Shown here piece after piece: positions 35,368 to 46,208 of a stretch of DNA of 64,000 nt (position 1 is its first letter; the number at the start of each line of letters is the position of its first letter). The notes under the pieces are model-generated. The model worked only from the letters and a program-made list of their open reading frames with translations, was not told where the DNA came from and made no database searches. Made by a program: the position numbers and the translations under genes. Origin of the DNA: Sphingosinicella ginsenosidimutans (GTDB taxonomy: Bacteria > Pseudomonadota > Alphaproteobacteria > Sphingomonadales > Sphingomonadaceae); the NCBI RefSeq assembly GCF_007995055.1, contig NZ_VOQQ01000001.1, forward strand, positions 496,001 to 560,000, in the 5' to 3' direction.

Positions 35368-35777
35368 ACGCTTGGCCGATAAAGGCGCGCGGCCTGGTTG
35401 CCGCGCTCGTCCTGCTCTCCGCCTCGCCCGCCTTCGCGCAGGCGCAGGGCGGCAAGGTCGCGCCGTCGGCCAGCAGGCTCCTGCCCGACGGCACGCCGCC
35501 GCTGCTCGCCGGGCGCTGGGGCGACAATGGCGACTGCAAGCAGGACGTGCTGCTGCGCGAGGACGGAACCTTCCAATCCTATACCGGCGGCGAGGGTCGC
35601 TGGAGCGTCGAGTCCGACGTGCTGACGATGGCCGGGGCCGGCGGCGAGGTCCGCTTGCGCGTGGTGGAGCTGGAGCGCGACCGAATGACGGTCGAGAATG
35701 ATGACGGCTCCATCGGCCATTCGCAGCGCTGCGACGGCGGCGTTCCGGCGACCGGCGAGGCGCAGGCCCAGAACTGA
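35361..35777 (+). CDS. Secreted protein, paralog of the preceding lipoprotein
   Basis: 138 residues from GTG 35361, overlapping the previous gene by 7 bases. Signal peptide (GLVAALVLLSASPAFAQA). The domain LLAGRWGDNGDCKQDVLLRE...GSIGHSQRC repeats that of the upstream lipoprotein, with two conserved cysteines that could form a disulfide. A tandem duplication with different anchoring. Function unknown. Confidence 0.75.
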   Translation: MLNAWPIKARGLVAALVLLSASPAFAQAQGGKVAPSASRLLPDGTPPLLAGRWGDNGDCKQDVLLREDGTFQSYTGGEGRWSVESDVLTMAGAGGEVRLRVVELERDRMTVENDDGSIGHSQRCDGGVPATGEAQAQN

Positions 35778-36013
35778 GTCGCCGCGCCGGACCGGGGCCT
35801 GCGGGCGTCCGGCCACCTTCGCGACTCGCCCGATCCATGCTAAGGATATGATCGGCACGCGCGACACGGTGAATCTTGCTGCCGGAGCACGGGTTCGGCC
35901 CCCAGGCCGACCGAACGCTTAAGTGGGGAATGCAAGTCCCACCGCGGGCCAGCGATCCGTTGGATCGTCGGCCGCGTTTCCTGCCCTCCGGGGCGGGAAA
36001 CGCGGAAGCCGCC
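35778..36013. other. Intergenic region rich in alternative hairpins
   Basis: No gene. Three structures are visible. GTGGG/CCCAC lies near 35922-35942. Hairpin A at 35943-35977 pairs CGCGGGCC with GGCCGCG around CGATCC/GGATCG and is followed by TTT. Hairpin B at 35972-36005 pairs CCGCGTTTCCTGCCC with GGGCGGGAAACGCGG (about 15 bp, TCCG loop). A and B share 35972-35977, so only one can form. B may end xth transcripts; the rest could be a small RNA. Confidence 0.5.
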
Positions 36014-36793
36014 TCAATCCGTCAGATCGATCCATGTCGGCGCGTGATCGCTGGCCTTCTCCCGACCGCGATACTCCTTGTCGACGCCGGCATCGGCCAG
36101 CCGGTCCGCCGCCTGTGGCGACAGCAGGAAATGATCGATGCGGAACCCGGCGTCGCGCTGCCAGGCGCCGGCCGTATAATCCCAGAAGGTGTAGAGCGCG
36201 CCCTTGGGATAGCGGGCGCGAAGCGCATCGGTGAAGCCGAGATTGACGATCCGGCGCAGCGCCGCGCGGCTTTCGGGCTGGGCGAGCGCGTCCGTCGCCA
36301 TCGCCCGCGCGGAATAGACATCATCCGGATCGTCGGTCGGGATCACGTTCCAGTCGCCGGCCAGGACGACCGGCTTTTCCTCGGCGAGCAACTCCAGCGC
36401 ATGGGCGCGAAGCCGGTCCATCCAGGCGAGCTTGTAGGCGAATTTCTCGGTGCCCACCGGATTGCCGTTCGGCAGGTAGATGGACGCGATGACGAGATCG
36501 CCGACCTCGGCCTCGATATAGCGGCTGTGCGTGTCGTCGGGATCGCCGGGAAGGCCCATGCGCCGAAGCGTCGCCGGCGCCTTCGGAGTCAGGATCGCGA
36601 CCCCGTTGAACCCCTTTTGCCCATGCCAGACCGCCTCATAGCCGGCGGCGCGGATGTCCTCGATCGGGAAGGCATCGTCCTGGCATTTGAGCTCCTGCAG
36701 GCAGACCGCCGCCGGCTTCTGCTCGTCCAGATATTCGATCAGCCGCGGCAGCCGCGCGCGGATTCCGTTGAGATTGTAGGAGACGATCTTCAT
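36014..36793 (-). CDS. xth: Exodeoxyribonuclease III
   Basis: 259 residues of the XthA-type EEP family: MKIVSYNLNGIRARLPRL, LQELKCQDDAFP (catalytic Glu), SIYLPNGNPVGTEKFAYKL, LAGDWNVIPTDDD-like segment, RIDHFLLS and SDHAPTWIDL (catalytic His). An AP endonuclease and 3' exonuclease in base excision repair. The start ATG 36793 matches the family start. Confidence 0.93.
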   Translation of the reverse strand: MKIVSYNLNGIRARLPRLIEYLDEQKPAAVCLQELKCQDDAFPIEDIRAAGYEAVWHGQKGFNGVAILTPKAPATLRRMGLPGDPDDTHSRYIEAEVGDLVIASIYLPNGNPVGTEKFAYKLAWMDRLRAHALELLAEEKPVVLAGDWNVIPTDDPDDVYSARAMATDALAQPESRAALRRIVNLGFTDALRARYPKGALYTFWDYTAGAWQRDAGFRIDHFLLSPQAADRLADAGVDKEYRGREKASDHAPTWIDLTD

Positions 36794-36899
36794 GCTCAGC
36801 TGCCTAGCATTGCCCGGCGTTGCGCCAAAGGGCCGAAACATTGCCCAATGCAGCGGCAAGCGATAAGCTCCCCACGTTCACGCCGAGGGGGCCCGGGCC

Positions 36900-37718
36900 A
36901 TGAACGATCATCCCGTATTGCACGCATTTCCCAGGCGGCCGATCGCGCTCGTCCGCGATCCGGCGAGAGCGCGACGGCGCCTCGTGCTGCTGATCGGCGC
37001 CCTCCTGCTCTTAGTGCCTCTGATCTGGTTCGCCGCCTCGACCCTCCATAGCCGCGCGCTGCGCGCCGACCTGAGGGCGCGCGGCGTCCCCGCAGAGGTG
37101 ATCGATGCCCAGGGCAATTGCTATTCTCGCCGCAGCATCAGCGGCAACACCCCGCGCGGCTGCAATCTCGACATCCGCTACCGCACCCGGGAGGATGACA
37201 CCGAACGCTCGGCCAAGGTCTACCTGCCCGGCGCGGCGCCGCTCGTCTTCGCGCCGCCGGTGCTCTACGATCCGCAGGATCCGGCGCGGGTGATGACCAA
37301 GGCCGACGTCGATCGCGGCGATCCCTTCATGAACCTCGCCGTTCCGCTCGTCCTCTTCACCGTCCTGCCGCTCGTCGCCTTGCTCGTCTGGTTCGCGACG
37401 GGGGACGGGAAGCTCAGGAAGGCCGCCGCGGCGCCGAGGCCCGGCATCGTCCCGATCCTGCGCGCGACCCGCGACCCGCGCACCAACCGGCTCCAGCTCT
37501 TCTTCCCGCGCCCGGGCGGCGGGCCCGACGGCGCCGCGACCTTCGCAAGCGGCGGGCCCCTGCTCGTCACGCCGCCGGCGGGGGACGCGGAGGGACGGCA
37601 ATGGGCCCTTGCGCTGCTGGCGGAGAAGGACTGGCCGTTGCTGCTCGACGAAGGGCTGTCGCGGCTCGATCTCACGCCCGAAGAGCGCGAGTCGATCCTG
37701 CGCGCGGCGCGCGGCTAG
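36900..37718 (+). CDS. Membrane protein with DUF3592-like middle
   Basis: 272 residues. TM1 at about 27-47 (LVLLIGALLLLVPLIWFAAS) and TM2 at about 143-166. Between them is a soluble stretch (RARGVPAEVIDAQGN...YRTREDDTERSAKVYLPG) like DUF3592 domains; the remainder is cytoplasmic. Function unknown. Convergent with erpA, with a 4-base overlap. Confidence 0.7.
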   Translation: MNDHPVLHAFPRRPIALVRDPARARRRLVLLIGALLLLVPLIWFAASTLHSRALRADLRARGVPAEVIDAQGNCYSRRSISGNTPRGCNLDIRYRTREDDTERSAKVYLPGAAPLVFAPPVLYDPQDPARVMTKADVDRGDPFMNLAVPLVLFTVLPLVALLVWFATGDGKLRKAAAAPRPGIVPILRATRDPRTNRLQLFFPRPGGGPDGAATFASGGPLLVTPPAGDAEGRQWALALLAEKDWPLLLDEGLSRLDLTPEERESILRAARG

Positions 37719-38050
37719 ACGGAGAAGCTCGTTCCGCAGCCGCAGCCCGACTGGGCGTTGGGATTGGCGACCTGGAAGGCCGCCCCGCCGAGGCTTTCGA
37801 CGAAATCGACGGTCGAGCCGCGCACCAGATCGAGCGAGACCGGATCGACCGCCAGCACCACCCCGTCCCGTTCGGCGGTGACATCGTCCGCGTCGACCGC
37901 GTCGGCAAGGCCGAATCGATACTGGAAACCGGCGCAACCGCCGCCGTCGACCGAGAGGCGGAGAATCGCCGGCTTGCCCTGGCGCGCCGCGATCGCCGCG
38001 ACCCGCGCCGCCGCATTGGGGGAAAGTGAGATATCGGCCGCTTCGCTCAT
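37715..38050 (-). CDS. erpA: Iron-sulfur cluster insertion protein ErpA
   Basis: 111-residue A-type carrier. The three ligand cysteines are present: GGGCAGFQYRF and, at the C-terminus, SGCGCGTSF. It passes Fe-S clusters to apoproteins. The start ATG 38050 gives the usual family length. Confidence 0.92.
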   Translation of the reverse strand: MSEAADISLSPNAAARVAAIAARQGKPAILRLSVDGGGCAGFQYRFGLADAVDADDVTAERDGVVLAVDPVSLDLVRGSTVDFVESLGGAAFQVANPNAQSGCGCGTSFSV

Positions 38051-38150
38051 CGAACGAAGATAGGATGGCCACCGCGCGCTGACCAGTGCTTGTGCGCCGC
38101 GCCCGCTCGCGTCATAGGACCGCCAACCGACGCCGCCGGAGCCAGCCCAC

Positions 38151-38393
38151 ATGAAAATCCAGGTCTTCGTCACGCTGAAGAACGGAGTGCTCGATCCCCA
38201 GGGCAAGGCGATTCACCATGCCCTCGAAGGGCTGGGCTTCGCCGGCGTCAATGATGTGCGCGCCGGCAAGCTGATCGAGCTCGACCTCGCCGACGACGTG
38301 GCCGACGAGACGGTCGAGGACATGTGCCGCAAGCTCCTCGCCAATACGGTGATCGAGAATTTCCGCATCGTGCGGCCGGAGACGGCGGCGTGA
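38151..38393 (+). CDS. purS: FGAM synthase subunit PurS
   Basis: 80 residues, full-length PurS ([31 protein letters not shown]). Forms the FGAM synthase complex with PurQ and PurL in purine synthesis. Overlaps purQ (GTGA). purL is not in the window. Confidence 0.96.
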   Translation: MKIQVFVTLKNGVLDPQGKAIHHALEGLGFAGVNDVRAGKLIELDLADDVADETVEDMCRKLLANTVIENFRIVRPETAA

Positions 38394-39064
38394 AAAGCGC
38401 GGTCGTCGTCTTTCCCGGCTCCAATTGCGACCGCGACATGGCCGAGGCGCTGCGGCTCGTGACCGGCGAGGCGCCGACGATGGTCTGGCACCGCGAGAGC
38501 GACCTCCCCGCCGGGCTCGATCTCATCGCGATCCCCGGCGGCTTTTCCTACGGCGATTATCTGCGCTCGGGCGCGATGGCCGCGCAATCGCCGGTGATGC
38601 GCGCGGTGAAGGAGGCGGCCGATCGCGGCGTCTTCGTGCTCGGCGTGTGCAACGGGTTTCAGGTGCTCACGGAAGCGCGCCTTCTTCCCGGCGCCCTGAT
38701 GCGCAATGCCGGCATCGCCTTCGTCGGCCGCGATGTCGCGATCAGCGTCGAAAACAGCCAGTCCGCCTTCACGTCGCGCTACGCCGCCGGGGAGACGATC
38801 TCCGTCCCGGTCGCCCACCATGACGGCAATTTCCAGGCGGACACGGCGACGCTCGACCGGCTCGAAGGCGAGGGCCGCGTCGCCTTTCGCTATGCGGCCG
38901 ACGTCAACGGATCGGCGCGCGGCATTGCCGGCATCCTCAACGAGGCGGGCAATGTCCTAGGCATGATGCCTCACCCCGAACGGGCGGTGGAACCGGCGCA
39001 TGGCAGCGAGGCCGGCCGCCGTCTGTTCGAAGGCCTGCTCGAAGGGATCACCCACCCGGCCTGA
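38390..39064 (+). CDS. purQ: FGAM synthase glutaminase subunit PurQ
   Basis: 224-residue class I glutamine amidotransferase: [27 protein letters not shown], catalytic Cys in [11 protein letters not shown], and catalytic His/Glu in [11 protein letters not shown]. Supplies ammonia to PurL. The start is GTG 38390, coupled to purS. Confidence 0.96.
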   Translation: MKSAVVVFPGSNCDRDMAEALRLVTGEAPTMVWHRESDLPAGLDLIAIPGGFSYGDYLRSGAMAAQSPVMRAVKEAADRGVFVLGVCNGFQVLTEARLLPGALMRNAGIAFVGRDVAISVENSQSAFTSRYAAGETISVPVAHHDGNFQADTATLDRLEGEGRVAFRYAADVNGSARGIAGILNEAGNVLGMMPHPERAVEPAHGSEAGRRLFEGLLEGITHPA

Positions 39065-39112
39065 CCATCGCGCACGCAAAAATGCCGGGGCGGTGAAGTT
39101 TGCGCCCTTGCA

Positions 39113-39133
39113 TATAATAAGCATGCTTACTAT
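39113..39133 (+). promoter_or_regulatory. MarR operon -10 box and palindromic operator
   Basis: TATAAT (39113-39118) runs into a 20-bp dyad at 39114-39133 centred on TAAGCATGCTTA, with ATA/TAT outer arms. It covers the -10 and expected start site of the marR-emrA-emrB operon, so autorepression by the MarR protein is likely. Confidence 0.65.
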
Positions 39134-39590
39134 GTTGCAGCGCGGCATGGAAAACTTCGCGTTCGAAATCTCCGATACCGCGCGCCTGATCCGGCGCGAG
39201 GCCAACCGGCGCGTCGCCTTCCTCGGCGCGACGCGCGCGCAGTGGCGCGTGCTGAAATGGCTTGCCCATACGGGCGGGAATTTGCGCCAGATCGAGCTGG
39301 CCGACGCGCTCGACGTCGAGCCGATCTCCCTGTGCCGGATGATCGATCGCCTCGAGGAAGCGGGGCTGGTGGAGCGGCGGCGCGATGAAGCGGACCGACG
39401 GGCCTGGCGCATCCATCTGACCGACAAGGCGACGCCGATCGTTGCCGAGCTCGACGCCGTTAGCACTGCCTTCAATGCCGACATTCTGACCGGGATCCCG
39501 GCAGCGGACCGGGACGTCGCCAGGCGCGTTCTAGCCGCGATCCGCGAGAAGCTCGGCAGATTCGAACAGGGACTTGAGCAAGCATCATGA
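39123..39590 (+). CDS. MarR-family transcriptional regulator
   Basis: About 155 residues. Winged helix with QIELADALDVEPISLCRMIDRLEEAGLVERRRDEADRR, then dimerisation helices. It heads an efflux operon and overlaps the emrA-like gene by four bases. The ATG at 39123 lies inside the operator palindrome, so 39132 or 39147 (MENFAFEI) may be the true start. Expected to repress the operon until it binds a phenolic or other toxic ligand. Confidence 0.9.
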   Translation: MLTMLQRGMENFAFEISDTARLIRREANRRVAFLGATRAQWRVLKWLAHTGGNLRQIELADALDVEPISLCRMIDRLEEAGLVERRRDEADRRAWRIHLTDKATPIVAELDAVSTAFNADILTGIPAADRDVARRVLAAIREKLGRFEQGLEQAS

Positions 39591-40804
39591 GTGAAGCCGA
39601 TCCGAAACTGCCGACCGAGACCATCCTGACCGAGGAGGTCGCGGCGGAGCCCCGGCGCCGTCGCAGCCCCTGGCGGCTCGTCATCATGCTGTCTGTGCCG
39701 ATCCTGCTGCTCGCGGTGGGCGGTTATTTCTGGCTGACCTCGGGGCGCTACGTTTCGACCGACAATGCCTATGTCCAGCAGGACATGGTCTCGGTCGCGC
39801 CGGAAGTGACCGGCATCGTCGCTGAGGTGTTCGTCCACGAAAACCAGCCGGTTCATCGCGGCGATCTCCTCTTCCGGCTCGACCAGCGCCCGTTCCGGAT
39901 CGCGCTCGAGCAGGCGGAGGCGCAGATGGCGAGCGCGCAGGTCCAGGTGGCCCAGCTGCGTACCCAGACCGCCGGCACCGTCGCCGACATTGCGGGCGCC
40001 GAGAACAATCTCGCTTATGCCCAGCGCGAGTTCGAGCGTTATGCGGAGCTGCTGCGCCGCGGCTTCACGACGCGCGCCGCCTATAGCGACAAGCTCCATG
40101 ACGTCGAGGAAGCGCGCGAGCGCCTGGCCAATGCGCGCGCCGCGCAGGCGAACGCCCAGTCGGCCCTCGCCAATGGCGGCACCGACAAGCAGCCGGCGGT
40201 CCTGCAGGCGCGCGCGGCGCGCGATCAGGCGCTGCTCAACCTCGCACGCACCGAAGTCCGCGCGCCGTCCGATGGCGTCGCGACCCAGGTCGATCGGCTC
40301 CAGGTCGGCGCGACCGCCGTTTCCGGCGTGCCGATGGTCACGATCGTCCGCGGCGGCACGACCTATGTCGAGGCCAATTTCAAGGAAACCGATCTCACCA
40401 ACATGTATGTCGGCCAGCCCGCCGAGGTGACGCTGGACGCCTATCCGGGCGAGCGGTTCCGCGGCCATGTCTGGAGCATCGGCGCCGGCACCGGATCGCA
40501 ATTCTCGATCCTTCCGCCGCAGAACGCGACCGGCAACTGGGTGAAAGTCACGCAGCGCGTGCCGGTCCGCATCTATATCGACGGCAATCCCCAGCGGCCG
40601 CTGATCGCTGGCCTCTCCGCCGATGTTTCCGTCGACACCAGGGAGCGGCCGCCCGCGCACCCGATCATGCCGGTGCAGCAGCAGCAGATCGGCCAGCCCT
40701 ATCGCGGCGGTCCGCAGCCCGCGGCGCCGCCGCCGGGGACGGTCGTCGGCCAGGCCCCGCCACCGCCCACGCCGAGATCCCAGCCGCAGCCGGCCGGCCG
40801 CTGA
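39587..40804 (+). CDS. emrA: EmrA/HlyD-type membrane fusion protein
   Basis: 405 residues. One TM helix at about 28-48, a lipoyl-like half-motif (YVSTDNAYVQQDMVSVAPEV), a long helical hairpin at about 100-210, the second lipoyl half (TEVRAPSDGVATQVDRLQVG) and a beta-barrel (YVEANFKETDLTNM). The tail is P/Q-rich. Links the EmrB pump to an outer-membrane channel in drug efflux. Confidence 0.9.
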   Translation: MSEADPKLPTETILTEEVAAEPRRRRSPWRLVIMLSVPILLLAVGGYFWLTSGRYVSTDNAYVQQDMVSVAPEVTGIVAEVFVHENQPVHRGDLLFRLDQRPFRIALEQAEAQMASAQVQVAQLRTQTAGTVADIAGAENNLAYAQREFERYAELLRRGFTTRAAYSDKLHDVEEARERLANARAAQANAQSALANGGTDKQPAVLQARAARDQALLNLARTEVRAPSDGVATQVDRLQVGATAVSGVPMVTIVRGGTTYVEANFKETDLTNMYVGQPAEVTLDAYPGERFRGHVWSIGAGTGSQFSILPPQNATGNWVKVTQRVPVRIYIDGNPQRPLIAGLSADVSVDTRERPPAHPIMPVQQQQIGQPYRGGPQPAAPPPGTVVGQAPPPPTPRSQPQPAGR

Positions 40805-40807
40805 CCC

Positions 40808-42346
40808 ATGGCGGGGCCCGCCCACCACAGTTACGATCTGGATCCGACCCAGAAGCTGCTCGTCACGGTCGGCGTGATCGCGGGCATGCTGATGCAGGTC
40901 CTCGACACGACGATCGCCAATGTCGCCCTGCCCCACATGCAGGCGAGCCTGGGGGCTACCCGCGACACGATCAGCTGGGTGCTGACCTCCTATATCGTCG
41001 CCTCCGCGATCGCGATCCCGATCACCGGCTGGCTGTCGGACCGGGTCGGGCGCAAGCCGCTCTTCATCTGGTCGGTCCTCGCCTTCACCGTGGCGTCGCT
41101 GCTGTGCGCGATCGCCACCTCGCTCACTGAAATCGTCGTCTTCCGCGCCTTCCAGGGGGTCGCCGGCGCCTTCCTGGTGCCGCTCGCCCAATCCACGATG
41201 TTCGACATCAACCCGCCCGAAAAGCATGGCCGCGCGATGGCGATCTTCGGCATGGGGGTGATGATCGGCCCGATCCTCGGCCCGGTGATCGGCGGCTGGC
41301 TGACCGACAGCTACAACTGGCGCTGGGTGTTCCTCATCAACCTGCCGGTCGGCATCGTCGCGGCGCTGCTGATGCTCCGCGGCCTGCCCGATACGCAGCG
41401 GGTGAAGCGGCCGTTCGACATTTTCGGATTCCTCCTCATCGCCTTCGCGCTCGCCGGCCTCCAGCTCATGCTCGACCGCGGCGAGCAGAATGACTGGTTC
41501 GCGAGCTGGGAGACGATGATCGAGCTCGGAGTCGCGATCGGCTGCACCTGGATGTTCATCGTCCACATGGCGACGAGCCGAACCCCGATCTTCGATCCGA
41601 TCATGTTCAAGGATCGCAATTTCGCGGCCAGCCTGGTCTTCATGGGCGTGACGGGCGTGATGCTGCTCGCCGGCCTCGCGCTGCTGCCGCCCCTGCTGCA
41701 GAGCCTGTTCGGCTATTCGGTGCTGCAATCGGGGTTCCTCACCGCGCCCCGCGGCGTCGGCACCTTGGTGTCCATGATGATCGTCGGCCGTGTCGTGGGT
41801 AAGATCGATCCGCGGCTCATCATTCTCGGCGGCATCGGCCTGATGGCGCTTTCGCTTTGGCAGATGTCGGGCTTCAGCCTGGAGATGGATTCACGGCCGA
41901 TCATCGTCAGCGGTGTCATCCAGGGCTTCGCGCTCGGCTTCATCTTCGTGCCCCTGAACACGATCGCGTTCGGCACGCTCGATCCGCGTTACCGCACGAC
42001 CGGGTCGGCGCTGCTCAATCTTTCGCGCAATGTCGGCGGCTCGATCGGGATTTCGGTGGTGACGGTGCTGCTCGCGCAGAATGTCCAGATCAGCCATTCG
42101 GACCTCGCGGCCCACATCACGCCTTATTCGATCCCGCAATTCCTGCAGAATGTCGTCAACGCCGCGCCCGGCGTCACGGACACGGCGGTCGCGATGGTCG
42201 ATGCCGAAGTCAACAGGCAGGCGCTGATGATCGCCTATATCGACGATTTCAAGCTGATGATGATCATCAGCCTGTTCGCGATGCCGCTGCTGCTGCTGCT
42301 CCGCAAGGGCCGCCAGGGCGGCGGCGGACATGCGGTGATGGACTGA
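40808..42346 (+). CDS. emrB: EmrB-type DHA2 multidrug efflux permease
   Basis: 512 residues, 14-TM DHA2 MFS transporter: VLDTTIANVALPHMQASLGA in TM1, ISWVLTSYIVASAIAIPITGWLSDRVGRK (motif A), GPILGPVIGGW (motif C). Three bases after the emrA-like gene. A proton-driven exporter of hydrophobic toxic compounds. Confidence 0.92.
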   Translation: MAGPAHHSYDLDPTQKLLVTVGVIAGMLMQVLDTTIANVALPHMQASLGATRDTISWVLTSYIVASAIAIPITGWLSDRVGRKPLFIWSVLAFTVASLLCAIATSLTEIVVFRAFQGVAGAFLVPLAQSTMFDINPPEKHGRAMAIFGMGVMIGPILGPVIGGWLTDSYNWRWVFLINLPVGIVAALLMLRGLPDTQRVKRPFDIFGFLLIAFALAGLQLMLDRGEQNDWFASWETMIELGVAIGCTWMFIVHMATSRTPIFDPIMFKDRNFAASLVFMGVTGVMLLAGLALLPPLLQSLFGYSVLQSGFLTAPRGVGTLVSMMIVGRVVGKIDPRLIILGGIGLMALSLWQMSGFSLEMDSRPIIVSGVIQGFALGFIFVPLNTIAFGTLDPRYRTTGSALLNLSRNVGGSIGISVVTVLLAQNVQISHSDLAAHITPYSIPQFLQNVVNAAPGVTDTAVAMVDAEVNRQALMIAYIDDFKLMMIISLFAMPLLLLLRKGRQGGGGHAVMD

Positions 42347-42352
42347 GCAGGG

Positions 42353-43570
42353 TCAGTCGAATCTTGCGATCCACTGCTCGACCACGGGCGCGATCGCGGT
42401 GCGCCAGCGGCCGCCGTTGAAGATGCCGTAATGGCCCACCCGCTCGGCGAGGTGATATTGCTTCATCCCCGCCGGCAACGACCGTGCGAGCGTGAGCGCG
42501 GCCTTCGTCTGGCCGATGCCGGAAATGTCGTCGCGCTCGCCCTCGATCGCGAGGAGCGCCGTGTCCTTGAGCGCGGCGGGATCCACCCGGCGACCGCGAT
42601 GGGTCATCTTGCCCCTGGGCAGCAGGTGGCGCTGGAACACGACATCGATCGTCTGGAGATAGAATTCGGCCGTCATGTCGCAGACCGATCGATATTCGTC
42701 GTAGAAATCCTTGGTCGCATCGGCGCTCTCCTCGTCACCATCGACGAGGTGGCGGAACATCTCCCAGTGGCTGACCAGGTGATTGCCGAAATTCATCGCC
42801 ATGAAGCCGGTGAGCTGCAGGAAGCCCGGATAGACCTTCCGCCCGGCGCCCGGATAGAAATAGGGCACGCGCATGATCACGTTGCGCTCGAACCAGGCGA
42901 AGGGGCGCTGGGTCGCGACGGTGTTGACCTCGGTCGGCGCCTTGCGGGTGTCGATCGGCCCGCCCATCATGGTCAGCGTCTTCGGCCGGCACGGATGGGC
43001 GTCCGCGTTCATCAGGCAGGCCGCGGCAAAGGCCGGCACCGCCGGCTGGCAGACCGCGAGCACATGCGCGCCCGGCCCGATATGCTCAAGGAAGGCGACC
43101 AGATAATCGACATAATCGTCGAGATCGAAGCTGCCTTCGTCGATCGGCACCAGCTTCGCGTCGCGCCAGTCGGTGATGTAGACGTCGTGGCGCGGCAGCA
43201 TCCGCTCGACCGTGCCGCGAAGCAAGGTCGCATAATGGCCCGACATCGGCGCGACGATCAGCAGCTTCGGCCCGCCGTCCACGCCCTCGCGGCGGAAATG
43301 CTTGAGCTGGCCGAATGGCTTGCGCAGCGCGATCTCCTCGCGGACCGCGACCTCGCGGCCCTCGACGATCGTGGTCGCGATCCCGAAATCGGGCTTGCCG
43401 CGCGGTGCCGCCGCATGGGCGAAGACGTCGAGCGCGGAGGCTGCGATCGGCCCCATCGGCGAATAAGCGAACGGATTGACCGGGTTCTGCATCCAGCCGG
43501 CGCCGATATTGGCGAGCGTGCTCGCGCTGGCGAGCAGCGAGCGCTGGACCTCATAGGCGTCGTAAAGCAT
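42353..43570 (-). CDS. phaZ: Intracellular polyhydroxyalkanoate depolymerase
   Basis: 405 residues of the PhaZ/PHB_depo_C type: start MLYDAYEVQRSLLA, LLIVAPMSGHYATLLRGTV, DVYITDWRDA, lipase-like box with cysteine nucleophile (VLAVCQPAVPAF), LLAIEGERDDISG and GVGHYGIFNG-like ERVGHYGIFNG near the end. It releases hydroxyacids from stored PHA. ATG 43570 has GGAG nine bases upstream; 43576 is possible. Confidence 0.92.
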   Translation of the reverse strand: MLYDAYEVQRSLLASASTLANIGAGWMQNPVNPFAYSPMGPIAASALDVFAHAAAPRGKPDFGIATTIVEGREVAVREEIALRKPFGQLKHFRREGVDGGPKLLIVAPMSGHYATLLRGTVERMLPRHDVYITDWRDAKLVPIDEGSFDLDDYVDYLVAFLEHIGPGAHVLAVCQPAVPAFAAACLMNADAHPCRPKTLTMMGGPIDTRKAPTEVNTVATQRPFAWFERNVIMRVPYFYPGAGRKVYPGFLQLTGFMAMNFGNHLVSHWEMFRHLVDGDEESADATKDFYDEYRSVCDMTAEFYLQTIDVVFQRHLLPRGKMTHRGRRVDPAALKDTALLAIEGERDDISGIGQTKAALTLARSLPAGMKQYHLAERVGHYGIFNGGRWRTAIAPVVEQWIARFD

Positions 43571-43698
43571 GCACATTCTCTCCCCGGTGAACGTTCTATG
43601 GGCGTCGATCCCCTGCAGGTCCATTAAAAATGCTGCATGCGCACAATCGGCTCCGTGCCGCCATTGAGGGCAAGGGGCCGCGCTGCTAGGCGATTTCG

Positions 43699-45483
<1,785 letters not shown>

Positions 45484-45515
45484 GCCTCCTGCGATCACCC
45501 GGGAAGCGCCACGCT

Positions 45516-46067
45516 CTAGGGCACTAAAGGAGCTTGTGGGACGACCGGCGGTGTGACCCCGATCGCTCGCCAACCGGCTTCCATAAGTGCGTCGATATTC
45601 CCTAGAGCGCGCCTGGCACAATCTAACCGCAGCGCGTCGCTCTGCTGCACCCGCATTATGTTCCACAATCGAAGGCCGGCGTCGGTCCGGAGGAAATCGC
45701 GAATCCGCGTCAACTGCTCCATGCTCAAATAGGCATAGGGCATTGCCACGCATTCGATGAATCGCCGCTGGTTCGTAACGCTGCGCTGCATCAGGTCGGC
45801 GCGCAAATATCCTTGCAGAATATCGTGATGCCTGGACCACCGGCGGCTGCCGGGCCGGATTCCTACGTTGTGCAGCATGTTGTTGGTTAGCTCCCGCGCA
45901 TGCCAGTCTGCATAGGTTGCAAGCTCGAGATTCACGAACGGATGCTCCTCCAGCATCGCGACCGCGAAGGCTAGATTCTCCGGCTGCGGAGGAATTGGCG
46001 GCGGAGGCGTAGCCGACGACGCCGTTTCGGCCAGAGCCGCCGCAAGAAGAAGGGCGATCCACCGCAT
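45516..46067 (-). CDS. Secreted protein, DUF2059-like
   Basis: 183 residues. Signal peptide MRWIALLLAAALAETASSA, a proline-rich link, then a helical domain whose end (SMEQLTRIRDFLRTDAGLRLWNIMRV) resembles DUF2059 proteins. The coding sequence is visibly poorer in GC than its neighbours. ATG 46082 is an alternative start. Function unknown. Confidence 0.65.
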   Translation of the reverse strand: MRWIALLLAAALAETASSATPPPPIPPQPENLAFAVAMLEEHPFVNLELATYADWHARELTNNMLHNVGIRPGSRRWSRHHDILQGYLRADLMQRSVTNQRRFIECVAMPYAYLSMEQLTRIRDFLRTDAGLRLWNIMRVQQSDALRLDCARRALGNIDALMEAGWRAIGVTPPVVPQAPLVP

Positions 46068-46155
46068 GCCTTCTTCTCTCATGAAAATCGTTTCGAAAAC
46101 CTGAGTGAGACGGCGATGGTGGATCGAAACGCCTCCTTCAAGGAAATCTCCAAAG

Positions 46156-46187
46156 AAAAAGGGCGGCGCCGAGGCACCGCCCTTTTG
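46156..46187 (-). terminator. Terminator of the tonB-exbB-exbD-exbD operon
   Basis: On the minus strand AAAAGGGCGGTGCC, TCGG, CGCCGCCCTTTTTCTTT: a strong GC stem followed by a long T-rich run, 22 bases after the last exbD stop. Confidence 0.88.
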
Positions 46188-46208
46188 TTTGCATGATAAA
46201 ACGGCGCC

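Noticed and set aside
38957..41728. Very long minus-strand open frame opposite the MarR-EmrA-EmrB operon
   Set aside because: It is antisense to three clear genes, is rich in R, H, D and G as expected of a high-GC shadow frame, and has no recognisable domain.
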